From assembly GCF_030929615.1 (NCBI RefSeq), contig NZ_JAVFVU010000031.1, forward strand, positions 62,001-126,000: a stretch of DNA of 64,000 nt. The letters are read 5' to 3'. This DNA is from Dyadobacter sp. LHD-138 (lineage in GTDB: Bacteria > Bacteroidota > Bacteroidia > Cytophagales > Spirosomataceae). Below the pieces are notes generated by a model, which saw only the letters and a program-made list of their open reading frames with translations, searched no databases and had not been told where the DNA came from. The translations under genes and the position numbers were made by a program. Numbering within the stretch: position 1 is the first letter of the stretch; every line of letters starts with the position of its first letter. Positions 25,735 through 33,749 of this stretch are shown one piece after another.

Positions 25735-26670
25735 ATGTGGGTTAAAAAGGGAGTTGTATATAAGCCCGATGGAACTTTGCCGCACAGCCTTTCGCATGCA
25801 CAGGTTCCGTTTGCTTACAAGCATAAAGATTTTTTACGTGTCTATTTTTCATCACGTGATGCCAGCGGCCAGTCCAGGCCTACATTTATTGATGTAGATT
25901 ACGAGGATCCGACCAAGATCCTGTACATACACGACAAACCGGTCCTGGAATTGGGTGGACCTGGTGAGTTCGATGAAACCGGTGCCATGCCGGCCTGGTT
26001 TGTAGACATGCCCAATGGCGACATCTGGCTGTATTACACGGGCTGGAACAGAACGCATAATTCTTATCGCCTTTCCATGGGGCTGGCGGTAAGTCATGAC
26101 GGCGGGTTAACCTTTGAAAAAATGTTCAAAGGCCCAATTATGGACCGCAGCATTCAGAACCCGATCTGGGCCGCGCAGCCATCTGTAATCCGTGAAGACG
26201 ACGGAACGTGGCGAATGTGGTACATTTCAGGGCATAAGTGCGAATATATCCACGGATATCCTGAGCCGTTTTACCGTGGTCAGTCGGCAACATCAAAAGA
26301 CGGAATTCACTGGGATATCAGCGATATTCCAACCCTTGATTTTGACGATTTCCTTCATGCGGTAGGCCGCCCGAGTGTGTTCAAAGAAGATGGTATCTAC
26401 AAAATGTACTATTCTTACCGACACACCCGTGATTACAGAACCGATCGTAACCAAAGCTATCGTTTGGGTTATGCCGAGTCAGTAGACGGAGAAAACTGGG
26501 AGCGGAAAGACAATCTGGTCGGTATTGGAAAATCTGACAATCCGGAAGATTTCGATTATCAAATGATTAATTATGCCAATTTTTATGAGCATAACGGCAA
26601 AAAATATTTGCTGTACAATGGCAATGGTTTTGGCGCTGCCGGATTTGCCTATGCTGTTTGGGAAGATTAA
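25735..26670 (+). CDS. Five-bladed beta-propeller glycosidase-like protein
   Basis: A 311-residue protein without signal peptide, with repeated propeller strands such as DIWLYYTGWNR, TWRMWYISGHK, IYKMYYSYRH and KYLLYNGNGFG. This W/Y-rich pattern matches the GH43/GH32/GH130-like five-bladed propeller superfamily often called glycosylase. No catalytic triad can be assigned with certainty; candidates include the acidic residues in GEFDETGAMPAW. Such genes commonly sit among polysaccharide-synthesis genes, as here, 88 bp after a methyltransferase and before a dioxygenase and three glycosyltransferases. It could be a sugar phosphorylase, hydrolase or binding protein. Confidence 0.7.
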   Translation: MWVKKGVVYKPDGTLPHSLSHAQVPFAYKHKDFLRVYFSSRDASGQSRPTFIDVDYEDPTKILYIHDKPVLELGGPGEFDETGAMPAWFVDMPNGDIWLYYTGWNRTHNSYRLSMGLAVSHDGGLTFEKMFKGPIMDRSIQNPIWAAQPSVIREDDGTWRMWYISGHKCEYIHGYPEPFYRGQSATSKDGIHWDISDIPTLDFDDFLHAVGRPSVFKEDGIYKMYYSYRHTRDYRTDRNQSYRLGYAESVDGENWERKDNLVGIGKSDNPEDFDYQMINYANFYEHNGKKYLLYNGNGFGAAGFAYAVWED

Positions 26671-26728
26671 GTTTCTCAATCATAAAAAAGAATAACGAAA
26701 GTCATTATTCTGACTTCAAAAAGAGTTA

Positions 26729-26736
26729 TAAATTTG
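26729..26736 (+). promoter_or_regulatory. Candidate -7 element before the dioxygenase gene
   Basis: TAAATTTG matches TAnnTTTG. It lies upstream of the inverted repeat at 26753-26823, so the repeat would be in the leader RNA if this promoter is used. Confidence 0.4.
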
Positions 26737-26752
26737 CGTGTAACAAATAAAC

Positions 26753-26823
26753 GGATATCGGTATAATTATGTTTATGTAGTTTTCTGGTTTTCAGAGCAA
26801 TAAACATAATTATACACGTATCC
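26753..26823. repeat. Long inverted repeat in front of the dioxygenase gene
   Basis: Inner arms of 16 bases (26761-26776 and 26800-26815) pair perfectly, and outer arms GGATA/TATCC (26753-26757, 26819-26823) add five pairs. The loop is 23 bases and a T-rich stretch (26825-26837) follows. It may end transcription from the propeller gene or control the gene that starts 38 bp later. Confidence 0.75.
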
Positions 26824-26860
26824 ATTTTCATTTTTTCAAAATCGCAAAAATCAATAAAAA

Positions 26861-27679
26861 ATGAGCACACTTCAGCAGCAATTCAATAGCGACGGATACG
26901 TTATCCTGCGCAATTTTTTAGATAAAGATTTAATCAGTTCGATCTATACAGAAGCCCGTAAGATCTTCGCTGCACAGATCAAAAGAGTAACCGGAAAATC
27001 CGTAGACATTGACGATAAAGATGCCTTCGAAAATGCAATGTTTGAATTTTTCGAAAAAGACTTTAACGCTTTTGTAAATACCGGAAAAACCGTTCAGCAT
27101 TCTTTTTCACTTCACAGGCTGGGTGTTGACCCTCAGATTGAAAGCCTGTTAAAACAGGTAGGCCTGGAAAATCCGATCATCGGAGCTCGTCCGGCCATGC
27201 AGTTTAACAGTCGTTTTTTATCAAAAGACGGTAGTAAACACTGGAAACTGGATGCGCATCAGGATTGGCGTACCGGTCAGGGCTCACTGGACAGCACGGT
27301 GATCTGGTTCCCGATGGTTGATGCCGGAGCCGACATCGGCGCTTTACAGGTCATTCCGGGAAGTCACAAGACAGGGTTGCAGGAATCCAACACGTCCGGC
27401 TATCAGGGTGGAATCACTTCGGGTATTAAAGACGAAGATTTTATACAGACAGAATTTTCAGTTGGCGATATCCTGGTTTTCTCGGCTTTTCTTGTGCATC
27501 AATCCGGTAACAACATCACCAATAACATCCGCTGGTCGGTTCAACTCCGGTATAATAACCTGGAAGAGCCAACATTTATAGAGCGCGGTTATCCGATGGC
27601 CTATATTTATGCCCCTGAAAAAGAACTTGTCACACCTAATTTCCCGAGTGTGCAGCAGTTGCAAAATGTATTTAGCTGA
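26861..27679 (+). CDS. Phytanoyl-CoA dioxygenase-like Fe(II)/2-oxoglutarate enzyme
   Basis: A 272-residue double-stranded beta-helix oxygenase. It begins QQQFNSDGYVILRNFLDKDL, the usual PhyH start. The iron site is H and D in DAHQDW (HxD) with the distal histidine in FLVHQSGNN; the arginine for 2-oxoglutarate is probably in NNIRWSVQLRY. LQVIPGSHKTG is a family hallmark. Such enzymes hydroxylate small molecules, lipids or sugars. It sits between a propeller protein and three glycosyltransferases, so hydroxylation of a sugar or lipid component of the glycan is plausible but not shown. Confidence 0.88.
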   Translation: MSTLQQQFNSDGYVILRNFLDKDLISSIYTEARKIFAAQIKRVTGKSVDIDDKDAFENAMFEFFEKDFNAFVNTGKTVQHSFSLHRLGVDPQIESLLKQVGLENPIIGARPAMQFNSRFLSKDGSKHWKLDAHQDWRTGQGSLDSTVIWFPMVDAGADIGALQVIPGSHKTGLQESNTSGYQGGITSGIKDEDFIQTEFSVGDILVFSAFLVHQSGNNITNNIRWSVQLRYNNLEEPTFIERGYPMAYIYAPEKELVTPNFPSVQQLQNVFS

Positions 27680-27754
27680 AAAGATTCCGGCTCAGGCCAT
27701 TTCGGGTAAAAGACACGTGAAGAATATCAGCTAATCTATTGACAATACAATATT

Positions 27755-28729
27755 ATGATCAAAGTAAGTGTCGTTATACTTACGTTTAACCAGGCGGCTT
27801 TTATAGGCGATACCATTGAAAGCGCTTTAAATCAAACAACAAATTTCGAGTATGAAATTCTTGTTGGGGATGATTTTTCGACGGATGGAGCACGAGATAT
27901 TATTTTAGATTATCAAAAACGTTATCCCAATAAAGTAAAGGCCGTGCTTCATTCCCAAAATCTGGGACAGAACGGCCTTTTCAATACCATTGAAACGCTT
28001 AAACTAGCCCAGGGCCAGTACATCGCTCCCCTCGACGGTGACGATTACTGGACGTCCCCGGACAAGCTTCAGAAACAGGTCAATTTCATGGATGCACATC
28101 CTGATTACTCCGCCTGTTTCCATAATGCACTGATTACTTTTGAAGACGGCTCTCCTTCGGTAGAGGTAAATCGTCCGGACCAGAAGAAAAAAATCGAGGT
28201 GGAGGACCTGATCGGGGAAGATGAAATCTGGTTTATGGCAACCTCGGCGGTGATGTTTAAAAACCATCTGATGTATTATCCGGAATGGTTTTTGAAGTCA
28301 ACCAGCGGGGATATTCCGCGTTATGTCATTCTGGCAAAACATGGTCCTATTGGCTACATTCCGGGGTTAATGTCTGTTTACCGAAAAAACAAAGGCGGTG
28401 CCAGTTTCAAGGACCATTACCGCGACGAGCGTTTTTTGACAAACCGGATCATGATGTATGAAGGCATCAATAAGGAAACGGATTATAAATTCGACAAATC
28501 GATGCGCCGGAACATTGCAAGATATTACCGCATGATGCTGGATGCCAGACAATTGTCCGGAAGTTATTTTAAAAAAGCAGCACTGGCAGCAAATTATTTG
28601 CTCATGAAAGGTGCTGATCTGGCCGAATGCAAGGAAATCACCCGTGATTACATTTTACCAAAATGGATCATGAGCACCTATAGCTTTTTTGCCCTGTTGC
28701 CTTATAAAATCCGCCAGTCAAGTCATTGA
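27755..28729 (+). CDS. GT2-family glycosyltransferase
   Basis: A 324-residue GT-A glycosyltransferase. It shows VSVVILTFNQAAFI at the start, LVGDDFSTDGARDII, the metal-site region APLDGDDYWTSPDKLQKQV (DxD-like) and an acceptor region with PGLMSVYRKNKGGASF. The C-terminal 60 residues contain a possible amphipathic or membrane-associated helix (FFALLPYKIRQ). It is a clear paralogue of the next gene: both share the GDDYWT, KLQKQV and EDGSPS segments in the same order. Likely adds one sugar to a growing surface glycan. Confidence 0.92.
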   Translation: MIKVSVVILTFNQAAFIGDTIESALNQTTNFEYEILVGDDFSTDGARDIILDYQKRYPNKVKAVLHSQNLGQNGLFNTIETLKLAQGQYIAPLDGDDYWTSPDKLQKQVNFMDAHPDYSACFHNALITFEDGSPSVEVNRPDQKKKIEVEDLIGEDEIWFMATSAVMFKNHLMYYPEWFLKSTSGDIPRYVILAKHGPIGYIPGLMSVYRKNKGGASFKDHYRDERFLTNRIMMYEGINKETDYKFDKSMRRNIARYYRMMLDARQLSGSYFKKAALAANYLLMKGADLAECKEITRDYILPKWIMSTYSFFALLPYKIRQSSH

Positions 28730-28750
28730 TATCATTTCACTCCCAAGACT

Positions 28751-29584
28751 ATGAGCAAGGTTTCTGTTTGTGTCCCGACTTTCAATCATGCGCGCTATAT
28801 CACGCAAATGCTGGAAGGTGCCCTGAATCAGAAAACCACATTTCCATTTGAAATTGTGATCGGTGATGATGGCTCCACAGACGGCGCACAGGACATTATC
28901 AGCACTTTTTCAGCACAAAATCCCGGCAAAATCAGAGCCTTTTTACACGCCGAAAACCAGGGGCCTTTTGAACCCCGGGAATTCGCAGGCAGGAATAATG
29001 TTCTGCAATTGCTGAAAGCCTGCCGGGGCGAATACGTGGCCATGTGCGAAGGCGACGACTACTGGACGGATCCTTACAAGCTGCAAAAACAAGTGGATTT
29101 TATGGAAAATCATCCCGAGTTTTCCATTTCCCATCATAACGTACTGGTTACTTACGAAGATGGCTCTCCGAGCCATCATTTCAATAAAGAAACCCAGCCA
29201 TCCATTTCAACCATCGACGATATCCTTCAAGATCAGTGGTTTATGGCAACGGGGAGCTGGTTGTACCGCAATTATTTCCGCACCGAAAATTTTGCCGACT
29301 GGCACGCGAACGCCGCTGCCGGTGACTGGGCCTTAAGTATCCAACTGGCTGCCAAAGGAAAAATTGGTTACCTGTCGGACGTGATGGGGGTTTACCGGAA
29401 ACACAGCGCGGGGCTCAGCCATGTACATTCACATAACAACACCTGGTTTTTGAGAAACAGAAAGGAAATGTTTGAAAATGTAAATCTGTGGCTGGATAAA
29501 AAATACGACAGAACGATTATCCGGACCGTTGCCCGGTATGAGGAACAACTCGAAAAATTAGAAAAAATTGGCAGTTCGCTATAA
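28751..29584 (+). CDS. GT2-family glycosyltransferase, paralogue of the upstream gene
   Basis: A 277-residue GT-A enzyme with VSVCVPTFNHARYI, VIGDDGSTDGAQDII, CEGDDYWTDPYKLQKQVDFM and GVYRKHSAGLSH. It starts 21 bp after the previous gene and follows it segment by segment, which points to an old tandem duplication with divergence in the N-terminal third and loss of the C-terminal extension. The presence of two related enzymes suggests two different linkages in the same glycan. Confidence 0.92.
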   Translation: MSKVSVCVPTFNHARYITQMLEGALNQKTTFPFEIVIGDDGSTDGAQDIISTFSAQNPGKIRAFLHAENQGPFEPREFAGRNNVLQLLKACRGEYVAMCEGDDYWTDPYKLQKQVDFMENHPEFSISHHNVLVTYEDGSPSHHFNKETQPSISTIDDILQDQWFMATGSWLYRNYFRTENFADWHANAAAGDWALSIQLAAKGKIGYLSDVMGVYRKHSAGLSHVHSHNNTWFLRNRKEMFENVNLWLDKKYDRTIIRTVARYEEQLEKLEKIGSSL

Positions 29585-29622
29585 TAATCTTTAATTTGTA
29601 CTGTTTTTCAATCCAGACATAC

Positions 29623-30387
29623 ATGAAGCTAAGTGTTGTAATTCCAGCATATAACGAAGAAGAATCTATTACTGACACACTAAGGTCACTTTACAATACC
29701 TTAAATAAGTACAATGTCCCGCACGAAATTTTCGTGACGAATGACAACTCAAAAGACGGAACACTGCGCGTTCTGGATGAACTTTCCCTTGAAATACCAA
29801 CGCTGGTTTATCAGACAAATCCCGGCCCAAACGGCTTTGGCTATGCCGTACGTTTTGGTCTTGAAAGATTTTCAGGTGATTGTGTAGCCGTATTTATGGC
29901 CGATTTGTCGGATGATCCTGAGGATCTTGTCAAATATTATTTCAAGATGCTGGAAGGGAACTATGACTGTGTTTTCGGCTCTCGCTGGGAAAAAGGCGGA
30001 AAAGTGATTGACTATCCGGCTTTGAAAAAGGTAATTAATCGGGTGGCTAATCTCATCGTCCGCATGGTGATGGGCATCAAATACAACGATACCACGAACG
30101 CATTCAAGCTTTACAAAAGAGAAACCATTGATGGTATCAAGCCTTTTCTTGCTCCTCATTTCAACCTCACGATTGAACTTCCTTTAAAGGCCATTGTGCG
30201 GGGTTATAACTACGCCGTTGTTCCGAACAGCTGGACGAACAGAAAATATGGCGAATCGAAATTGAAAATTAAAGAAATGGGAAGTCGCTATTTCTTCATT
30301 CTGATGTACTGTTTCATCGAGAAATTTTTCTCCCGCGGCGACTACATGAAAAAATCGGTCGCGCCGAAAAAAGAAGTCAGCAGATAA
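29623..30387 (+). CDS. GT2-family glycosyltransferase, DPM1-like
   Basis: About 254 residues from ATG 29623 (MKLSVVIPAYNEEESI), chosen because the family begins there; an upstream in-frame ATG would add nine odd residues and lie 11 bp after the previous stop. Motifs are VTNDNSKDGT, the acidic FMADLSDDPEDL metal site, GSRWEKGGK and DTTNAFKLYKRE, as in polyprenyl-phosphate sugar transferases. It may charge a polyprenyl phosphate with the sugar used by the cluster. Last gene of the plus-strand run; a bidirectional hairpin follows. Confidence 0.88.
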   Translation: MKLSVVIPAYNEEESITDTLRSLYNTLNKYNVPHEIFVTNDNSKDGTLRVLDELSLEIPTLVYQTNPGPNGFGYAVRFGLERFSGDCVAVFMADLSDDPEDLVKYYFKMLEGNYDCVFGSRWEKGGKVIDYPALKKVINRVANLIVRMVMGIKYNDTTNAFKLYKRETIDGIKPFLAPHFNLTIELPLKAIVRGYNYAVVPNSWTNRKYGESKLKIKEMGSRYFFILMYCFIEKFFSRGDYMKKSVAPKKEVSR

Positions 30388-30410
30388 TAAGACTACAAAT
30401 ATAGATTTTC

Positions 30411-30438
30411 AAAAAGCGTACAGCGATGTGCGCTTTTT
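30411..30438. terminator. Bidirectional terminator
   Basis: AAAAAGCGTAC pairs with GTGCGCTTTTT across a 6-base loop, with one G-U pair and six T on the plus strand. It separates the glycan cluster from the convergent membrane-protein gene, whose stop codon it touches. Confidence 0.8.
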
Positions 30439-30887
30439 TATTTTATCCATTCCTGAATAAAAGTCATTTTGTGCGCAATGTAGGAGACGAAAAAGCCCCA
30501 GCCCAACGCGCTGAGCGTCATCCATAAAAAAATGGAAGCTCTTGGCACACGGAAAGCAACGGCCAGTGCCGTTCCAAAAATGGGTGTAAACAACGGTGGT
30601 GTCAATAGCGCAATACCAATGATCCCGAATTTCTTCCAGATTCTCACGGCAATACGATTTGTTTTGCTGAATTTCTTTGGCGTTTCTTTTCTGTATTTTT
30701 TTAGAAGTGCCTGAATGCCTTTCCCCACATAGGTAACCACCAGGACGCTGAACATCATGCCTACAATGGAGCAGACTGCCGTTTCAATCCAGTTCAGACG
30801 CAGGACAACCCCTGTGATAGGGCCTCCAAAAAATTTCAATGTACTTGCGAGTGCAACAGATATATACTTCAAAAAAATGGCTTTCAT
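30438..30887 (-). CDS. Small multi-spanning membrane protein (COG2426/small multidrug export-like)
   Basis: A 149-residue inner-membrane protein with about four hydrophobic segments (about 8-28, 34-56, 88-112 and 118-140). A basic loop KKYRKETPKKFSKTNR separates the halves. The segment IIGIALLTPPLFTPIFGTALA resembles the conserved proline-rich motif of COG2426 (predicted small multidrug export) and related SNARE-associated membrane proteins. It starts directly next to the dxr stop codon, so both are on one transcript. No substrate can be assigned. Confidence 0.6.
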   Translation of the reverse strand: MKAIFLKYISVALASTLKFFGGPITGVVLRLNWIETAVCSIVGMMFSVLVVTYVGKGIQALLKKYRKETPKKFSKTNRIAVRIWKKFGIIGIALLTPPLFTPIFGTALAVAFRVPRASIFLWMTLSALGWGFFVSYIAHKMTFIQEWIK

Positions 30888-32051
30888 TTATACTTTTACT
30901 TGAATCATTTCCAGGGCAAAGCGCCTTGTAGCTTCATTGGTTTCAACATAATCAAGGTATGCCGGATTTTCAATATAGGCAATTTTGGCAATGCATGCTA
31001 TAATCACATCGGATATTTCTAAAAAACCGATCCTGTCTTGAAGAAATGCTTCTACGGCAATTTCATTTGCTGCGTTGACAGTACAAGCTGCATTTCCGCC
31101 TCTTTCCAGCGCTTCATAGGCAATCGCCAGATTACGGAATGTGTCCAGATCCGGCTTTTCAAAGGTCAGGGACGGATAGGCCGTAAAATCAAAACGGGGG
31201 AAAGAAGATTTTAAACGATAAGGATAATGCAGTGCGTACTGGATCGGCAGCTTCATGTCAGGCAAACCCATTTGCGCTTTGATGCTCCCGTCTTCAAACT
31301 GCACCATCGAGTGAATAATACTTTGCGGGTGCACGATCACGTCAATCTGACTGGCTGAAAGATCGAACAACCATTTGGCTTCAATCACCTCCAGACCCTT
31401 ATTCATCAGCGTAGCCGAATCGATGGTGATTTTGGCCCCCATACTCCAATTCGGATGTTTCAGTGCCTGCTGCTTGGTAACAGCTGCCAAAAAAGCACGA
31501 TCTTTTCCACGAAAAGGCCCACCCGAAGCGGTCAGGATAATTTTTTCGACCGGATTTTTTTCTTCACCAACCAGACATTGATAAATCGCCGAGTGTTCCG
31601 AATCCACCGGATAAATGCTAACGTTATTTTCCCTGGCAAGATTCGTGATCAGCTCACCCGCCACCACCAGCGTTTCCTTATTGGCAAGGGCAATATTTTT
31701 GCCCGCTTTGATCGCGTGAATCGTTGGCAAAAGTCCAGCATAACCTACCATGGCCGTCAGGACAATGTCAATGGAATCGGATTCCACGACTGAAACCAGC
31801 GCGGAGTTTCCGGAATAAACCGTAATGGGGAATGACGCAAGCGCAGCGGTAACTTTGTCGGCCAATAATGCATTACCAATAACGACTACTTTGGGCGCAA
31901 ATTTCACCGCCTGCTCGATCAATAAATCTGCATTGTTTTGAGCGGTCAGCACTTCCACGGAAAAAACATCCGGGTTGGCTTCAATTACCTCAAGTGCCTG
32001 CGTTCCGATTGATCCCGTGGAACCCAAAATGGCTATTCTTTTCTTTGACAT
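30888..32051 (-). CDS. dxr: 1-deoxy-D-xylulose-5-phosphate reductoisomerase
   Basis: Dxr makes 2-C-methyl-D-erythritol 4-phosphate with NADPH, the committed step of the MEP isoprenoid pathway. The 387-residue protein has the NADPH motif ILGSTGSIGTQALEV at the N-terminus, the metal and substrate segment PVDSEHSAIYQCL, the loop TASGGPFRG and TINSATLMNKG-like text (here TIDSATLMNKGLEVIEA) with its acidic ligands. Length and order are standard. dxs, the preceding enzyme, is encoded at the end of the window. The gene lies 19 bp after the GH3 gene. Confidence 0.98.
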   Translation of the reverse strand: MSKKRIAILGSTGSIGTQALEVIEANPDVFSVEVLTAQNNADLLIEQAVKFAPKVVVIGNALLADKVTAALASFPITVYSGNSALVSVVESDSIDIVLTAMVGYAGLLPTIHAIKAGKNIALANKETLVVAGELITNLARENNVSIYPVDSEHSAIYQCLVGEEKNPVEKIILTASGGPFRGKDRAFLAAVTKQQALKHPNWSMGAKITIDSATLMNKGLEVIEAKWLFDLSASQIDVIVHPQSIIHSMVQFEDGSIKAQMGLPDMKLPIQYALHYPYRLKSSFPRFDFTAYPSLTFEKPDLDTFRNLAIAYEALERGGNAACTVNAANEIAVEAFLQDRIGFLEISDVIIACIAKIAYIENPAYLDYVETNEATRRFALEMIQVKV

Positions 32052-32070
32052 ATTATTTTAATATTAAACT

Positions 32071-33573
32071 TTACAACGCATTCATTTTCGTTAGCTCGTC
32101 GGCTATCTTACGATCGTTGGAAAGTCTCGGTACTTTATTCTGCCCGCCCAGCTTACCGCTGGCACGCATATAATCTATAAATGAATTTTTTCGCAAAGGC
32201 GTCATCACCAGCTGGCGCAGAATACTTCCCTTGATCAGATCATCATAATAAACATTCAATTCCGTCAACCGGCGGTCGATATCCTGAACAAACTGCTCCA
32301 TGTTCACGGGCATTGTCGCGAACTCGACAAACCATTCGTGGTATGGCAATGTGCCCTGATTCGGCGCTACCATGGGTGCCACGGTAAATTCGACTACCTC
32401 AACCTCCGGATGCCTTTCCATGGCATACCGAAGCGCCTTTTCTATTTCTTCTCCAATGACATGTTCACCAAAAGCAGAAATAAAATGTTTTATCCTGCCC
32501 GTAACCAGAATGCGGTAAGGGTTCGTGGAAACAAATTTGATCGTATCTCCAATCGAATAACCCCAAAGTCCGGCATTGCTGCTTACGACAACTGCATAAT
32601 TTTTTCCAACCTCAACTTCTTTGATCGACAACCTTTTCGGATGCTCGTCAAAATAATTCTCCACCGGAATAAATTCGAAGAAAATCCCTGAATTCAGCAG
32701 CAAAAGCAGTCCTTCCTCCTTCTGAGAATCCTGATAGGCGAAAAAACCTTCTGAGGCAGGATACAATTCTATGGAATCAATCCTTTTTCCGATAGACTCA
32801 TAAAGTTTGGCTCGATAAGGTTCAAAATTAACACCTCCGTAAATAAATAAGGAAAAGTCAGGGAAAACATCCTTGATCTTTTTTCCGGTGCGATCGATGA
32901 TCCTGTCGAAATACATCTGGACCCAAGGCGGAATTCCGGAGATCAGCGACATCGGCTGGTCAATGGTTTCGTCAATGATTTTATCCAGTTTCGTCTCCCA
33001 GTCCTCGATACAGTTCGTCTCGTAGGTTGGCATCTGGTTTGCACGCAGATAAGCCGGCACATGATGATTTGAAATACCGGATAAACGGCCTGTCAGCACG
33101 CCTCCTGTCTCCGTCATCACAGGGCTTCCCGAAAGAAATATCAGTTTTTTATCAAGAAATTCTGCCTTGCCTGTTTCAGCAATATAGCTCAAAATCGCAT
33201 TCCGGGCCGAATTGATATGATTTGGAATGGATTCGCTGGTGATCGGAATATATTTGGTGCCGGATGTGGTACCGGATGTTTTGGCAAAATAAAGTGGTTT
33301 ACCGGGCCAGAGAATATCCGGTTCCCCCGCTTTCAGCTGAGCGACATAGCCTTTCAGGTCTTCATAGTCCCTTACAGGTACTGCATTTTTAAAATCCTCA
33401 TAGGTATGAACGTCCTTAAAAAAGTGATCTTTACCAAACTGAGTATTTGCAGCTTTTTCGACCAGTTTCATGCGCCATTCTTCCTGTACTTCCGTACTTC
33501 TGGCGATCCATTTTTGCTGTTCTTCAATGATATATTTCGCCAGCGGCTGGCTCAAGAGTGCTCTGATTCCCAT
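32071..33573 (-). CDS. GH3-family (auxin-responsive promoter family) acyl-adenylate enzyme
   Basis: A 500-residue member of the GH3 family, an ANL-like superfamily whose plant members conjugate amino acids to acyl acids after ATP-dependent adenylation. The phosphate loop KTSGTTSGTKYIPIT (about 95-110), a segment ELYPASEGFFAYQ for nucleotide and acid binding and YAVVVSSNAGLWGYSIGDTIKFV are visible. Bacteroidota often carry one copy, of unknown function. It begins the dxr operon in the minus direction and is divergent from mreB. I cannot name its substrates. Confidence 0.9.
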   Translation of the reverse strand: MGIRALLSQPLAKYIIEEQQKWIARSTEVQEEWRMKLVEKAANTQFGKDHFFKDVHTYEDFKNAVPVRDYEDLKGYVAQLKAGEPDILWPGKPLYFAKTSGTTSGTKYIPITSESIPNHINSARNAILSYIAETGKAEFLDKKLIFLSGSPVMTETGGVLTGRLSGISNHHVPAYLRANQMPTYETNCIEDWETKLDKIIDETIDQPMSLISGIPPWVQMYFDRIIDRTGKKIKDVFPDFSLFIYGGVNFEPYRAKLYESIGKRIDSIELYPASEGFFAYQDSQKEEGLLLLLNSGIFFEFIPVENYFDEHPKRLSIKEVEVGKNYAVVVSSNAGLWGYSIGDTIKFVSTNPYRILVTGRIKHFISAFGEHVIGEEIEKALRYAMERHPEVEVVEFTVAPMVAPNQGTLPYHEWFVEFATMPVNMEQFVQDIDRRLTELNVYYDDLIKGSILRQLVMTPLRKNSFIDYMRASGKLGGQNKVPRLSNDRKIADELTKMNAL

Positions 33574-33678
33574 AGTAAAAACAAATGTACACAGGATTTA
33601 TAAATTCTATTCTACAAGCACAAATCACAGCCCCCGAAAGGTTAAAAATCATCCCCTTAGGGAAATTTGTTAAATGCC

Positions 33679-33708
33679 TTTGTTTGTGGGTAATAATCTG
33701 TAATTTTG
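33679..33708 (+). promoter_or_regulatory. Promoter of mreBCD
   Basis: TTTG at 33679-33682, 18-bp spacer and TAATTTTG at 33701-33708 match the Bacteroidota promoter consensus in both boxes. The mreB ATG is 41 bp downstream. Confidence 0.7.
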
Positions 33709-33749
33709 CACACCTGAAATCAAAGTGAGCGAAAATTTTAAAAATATAT

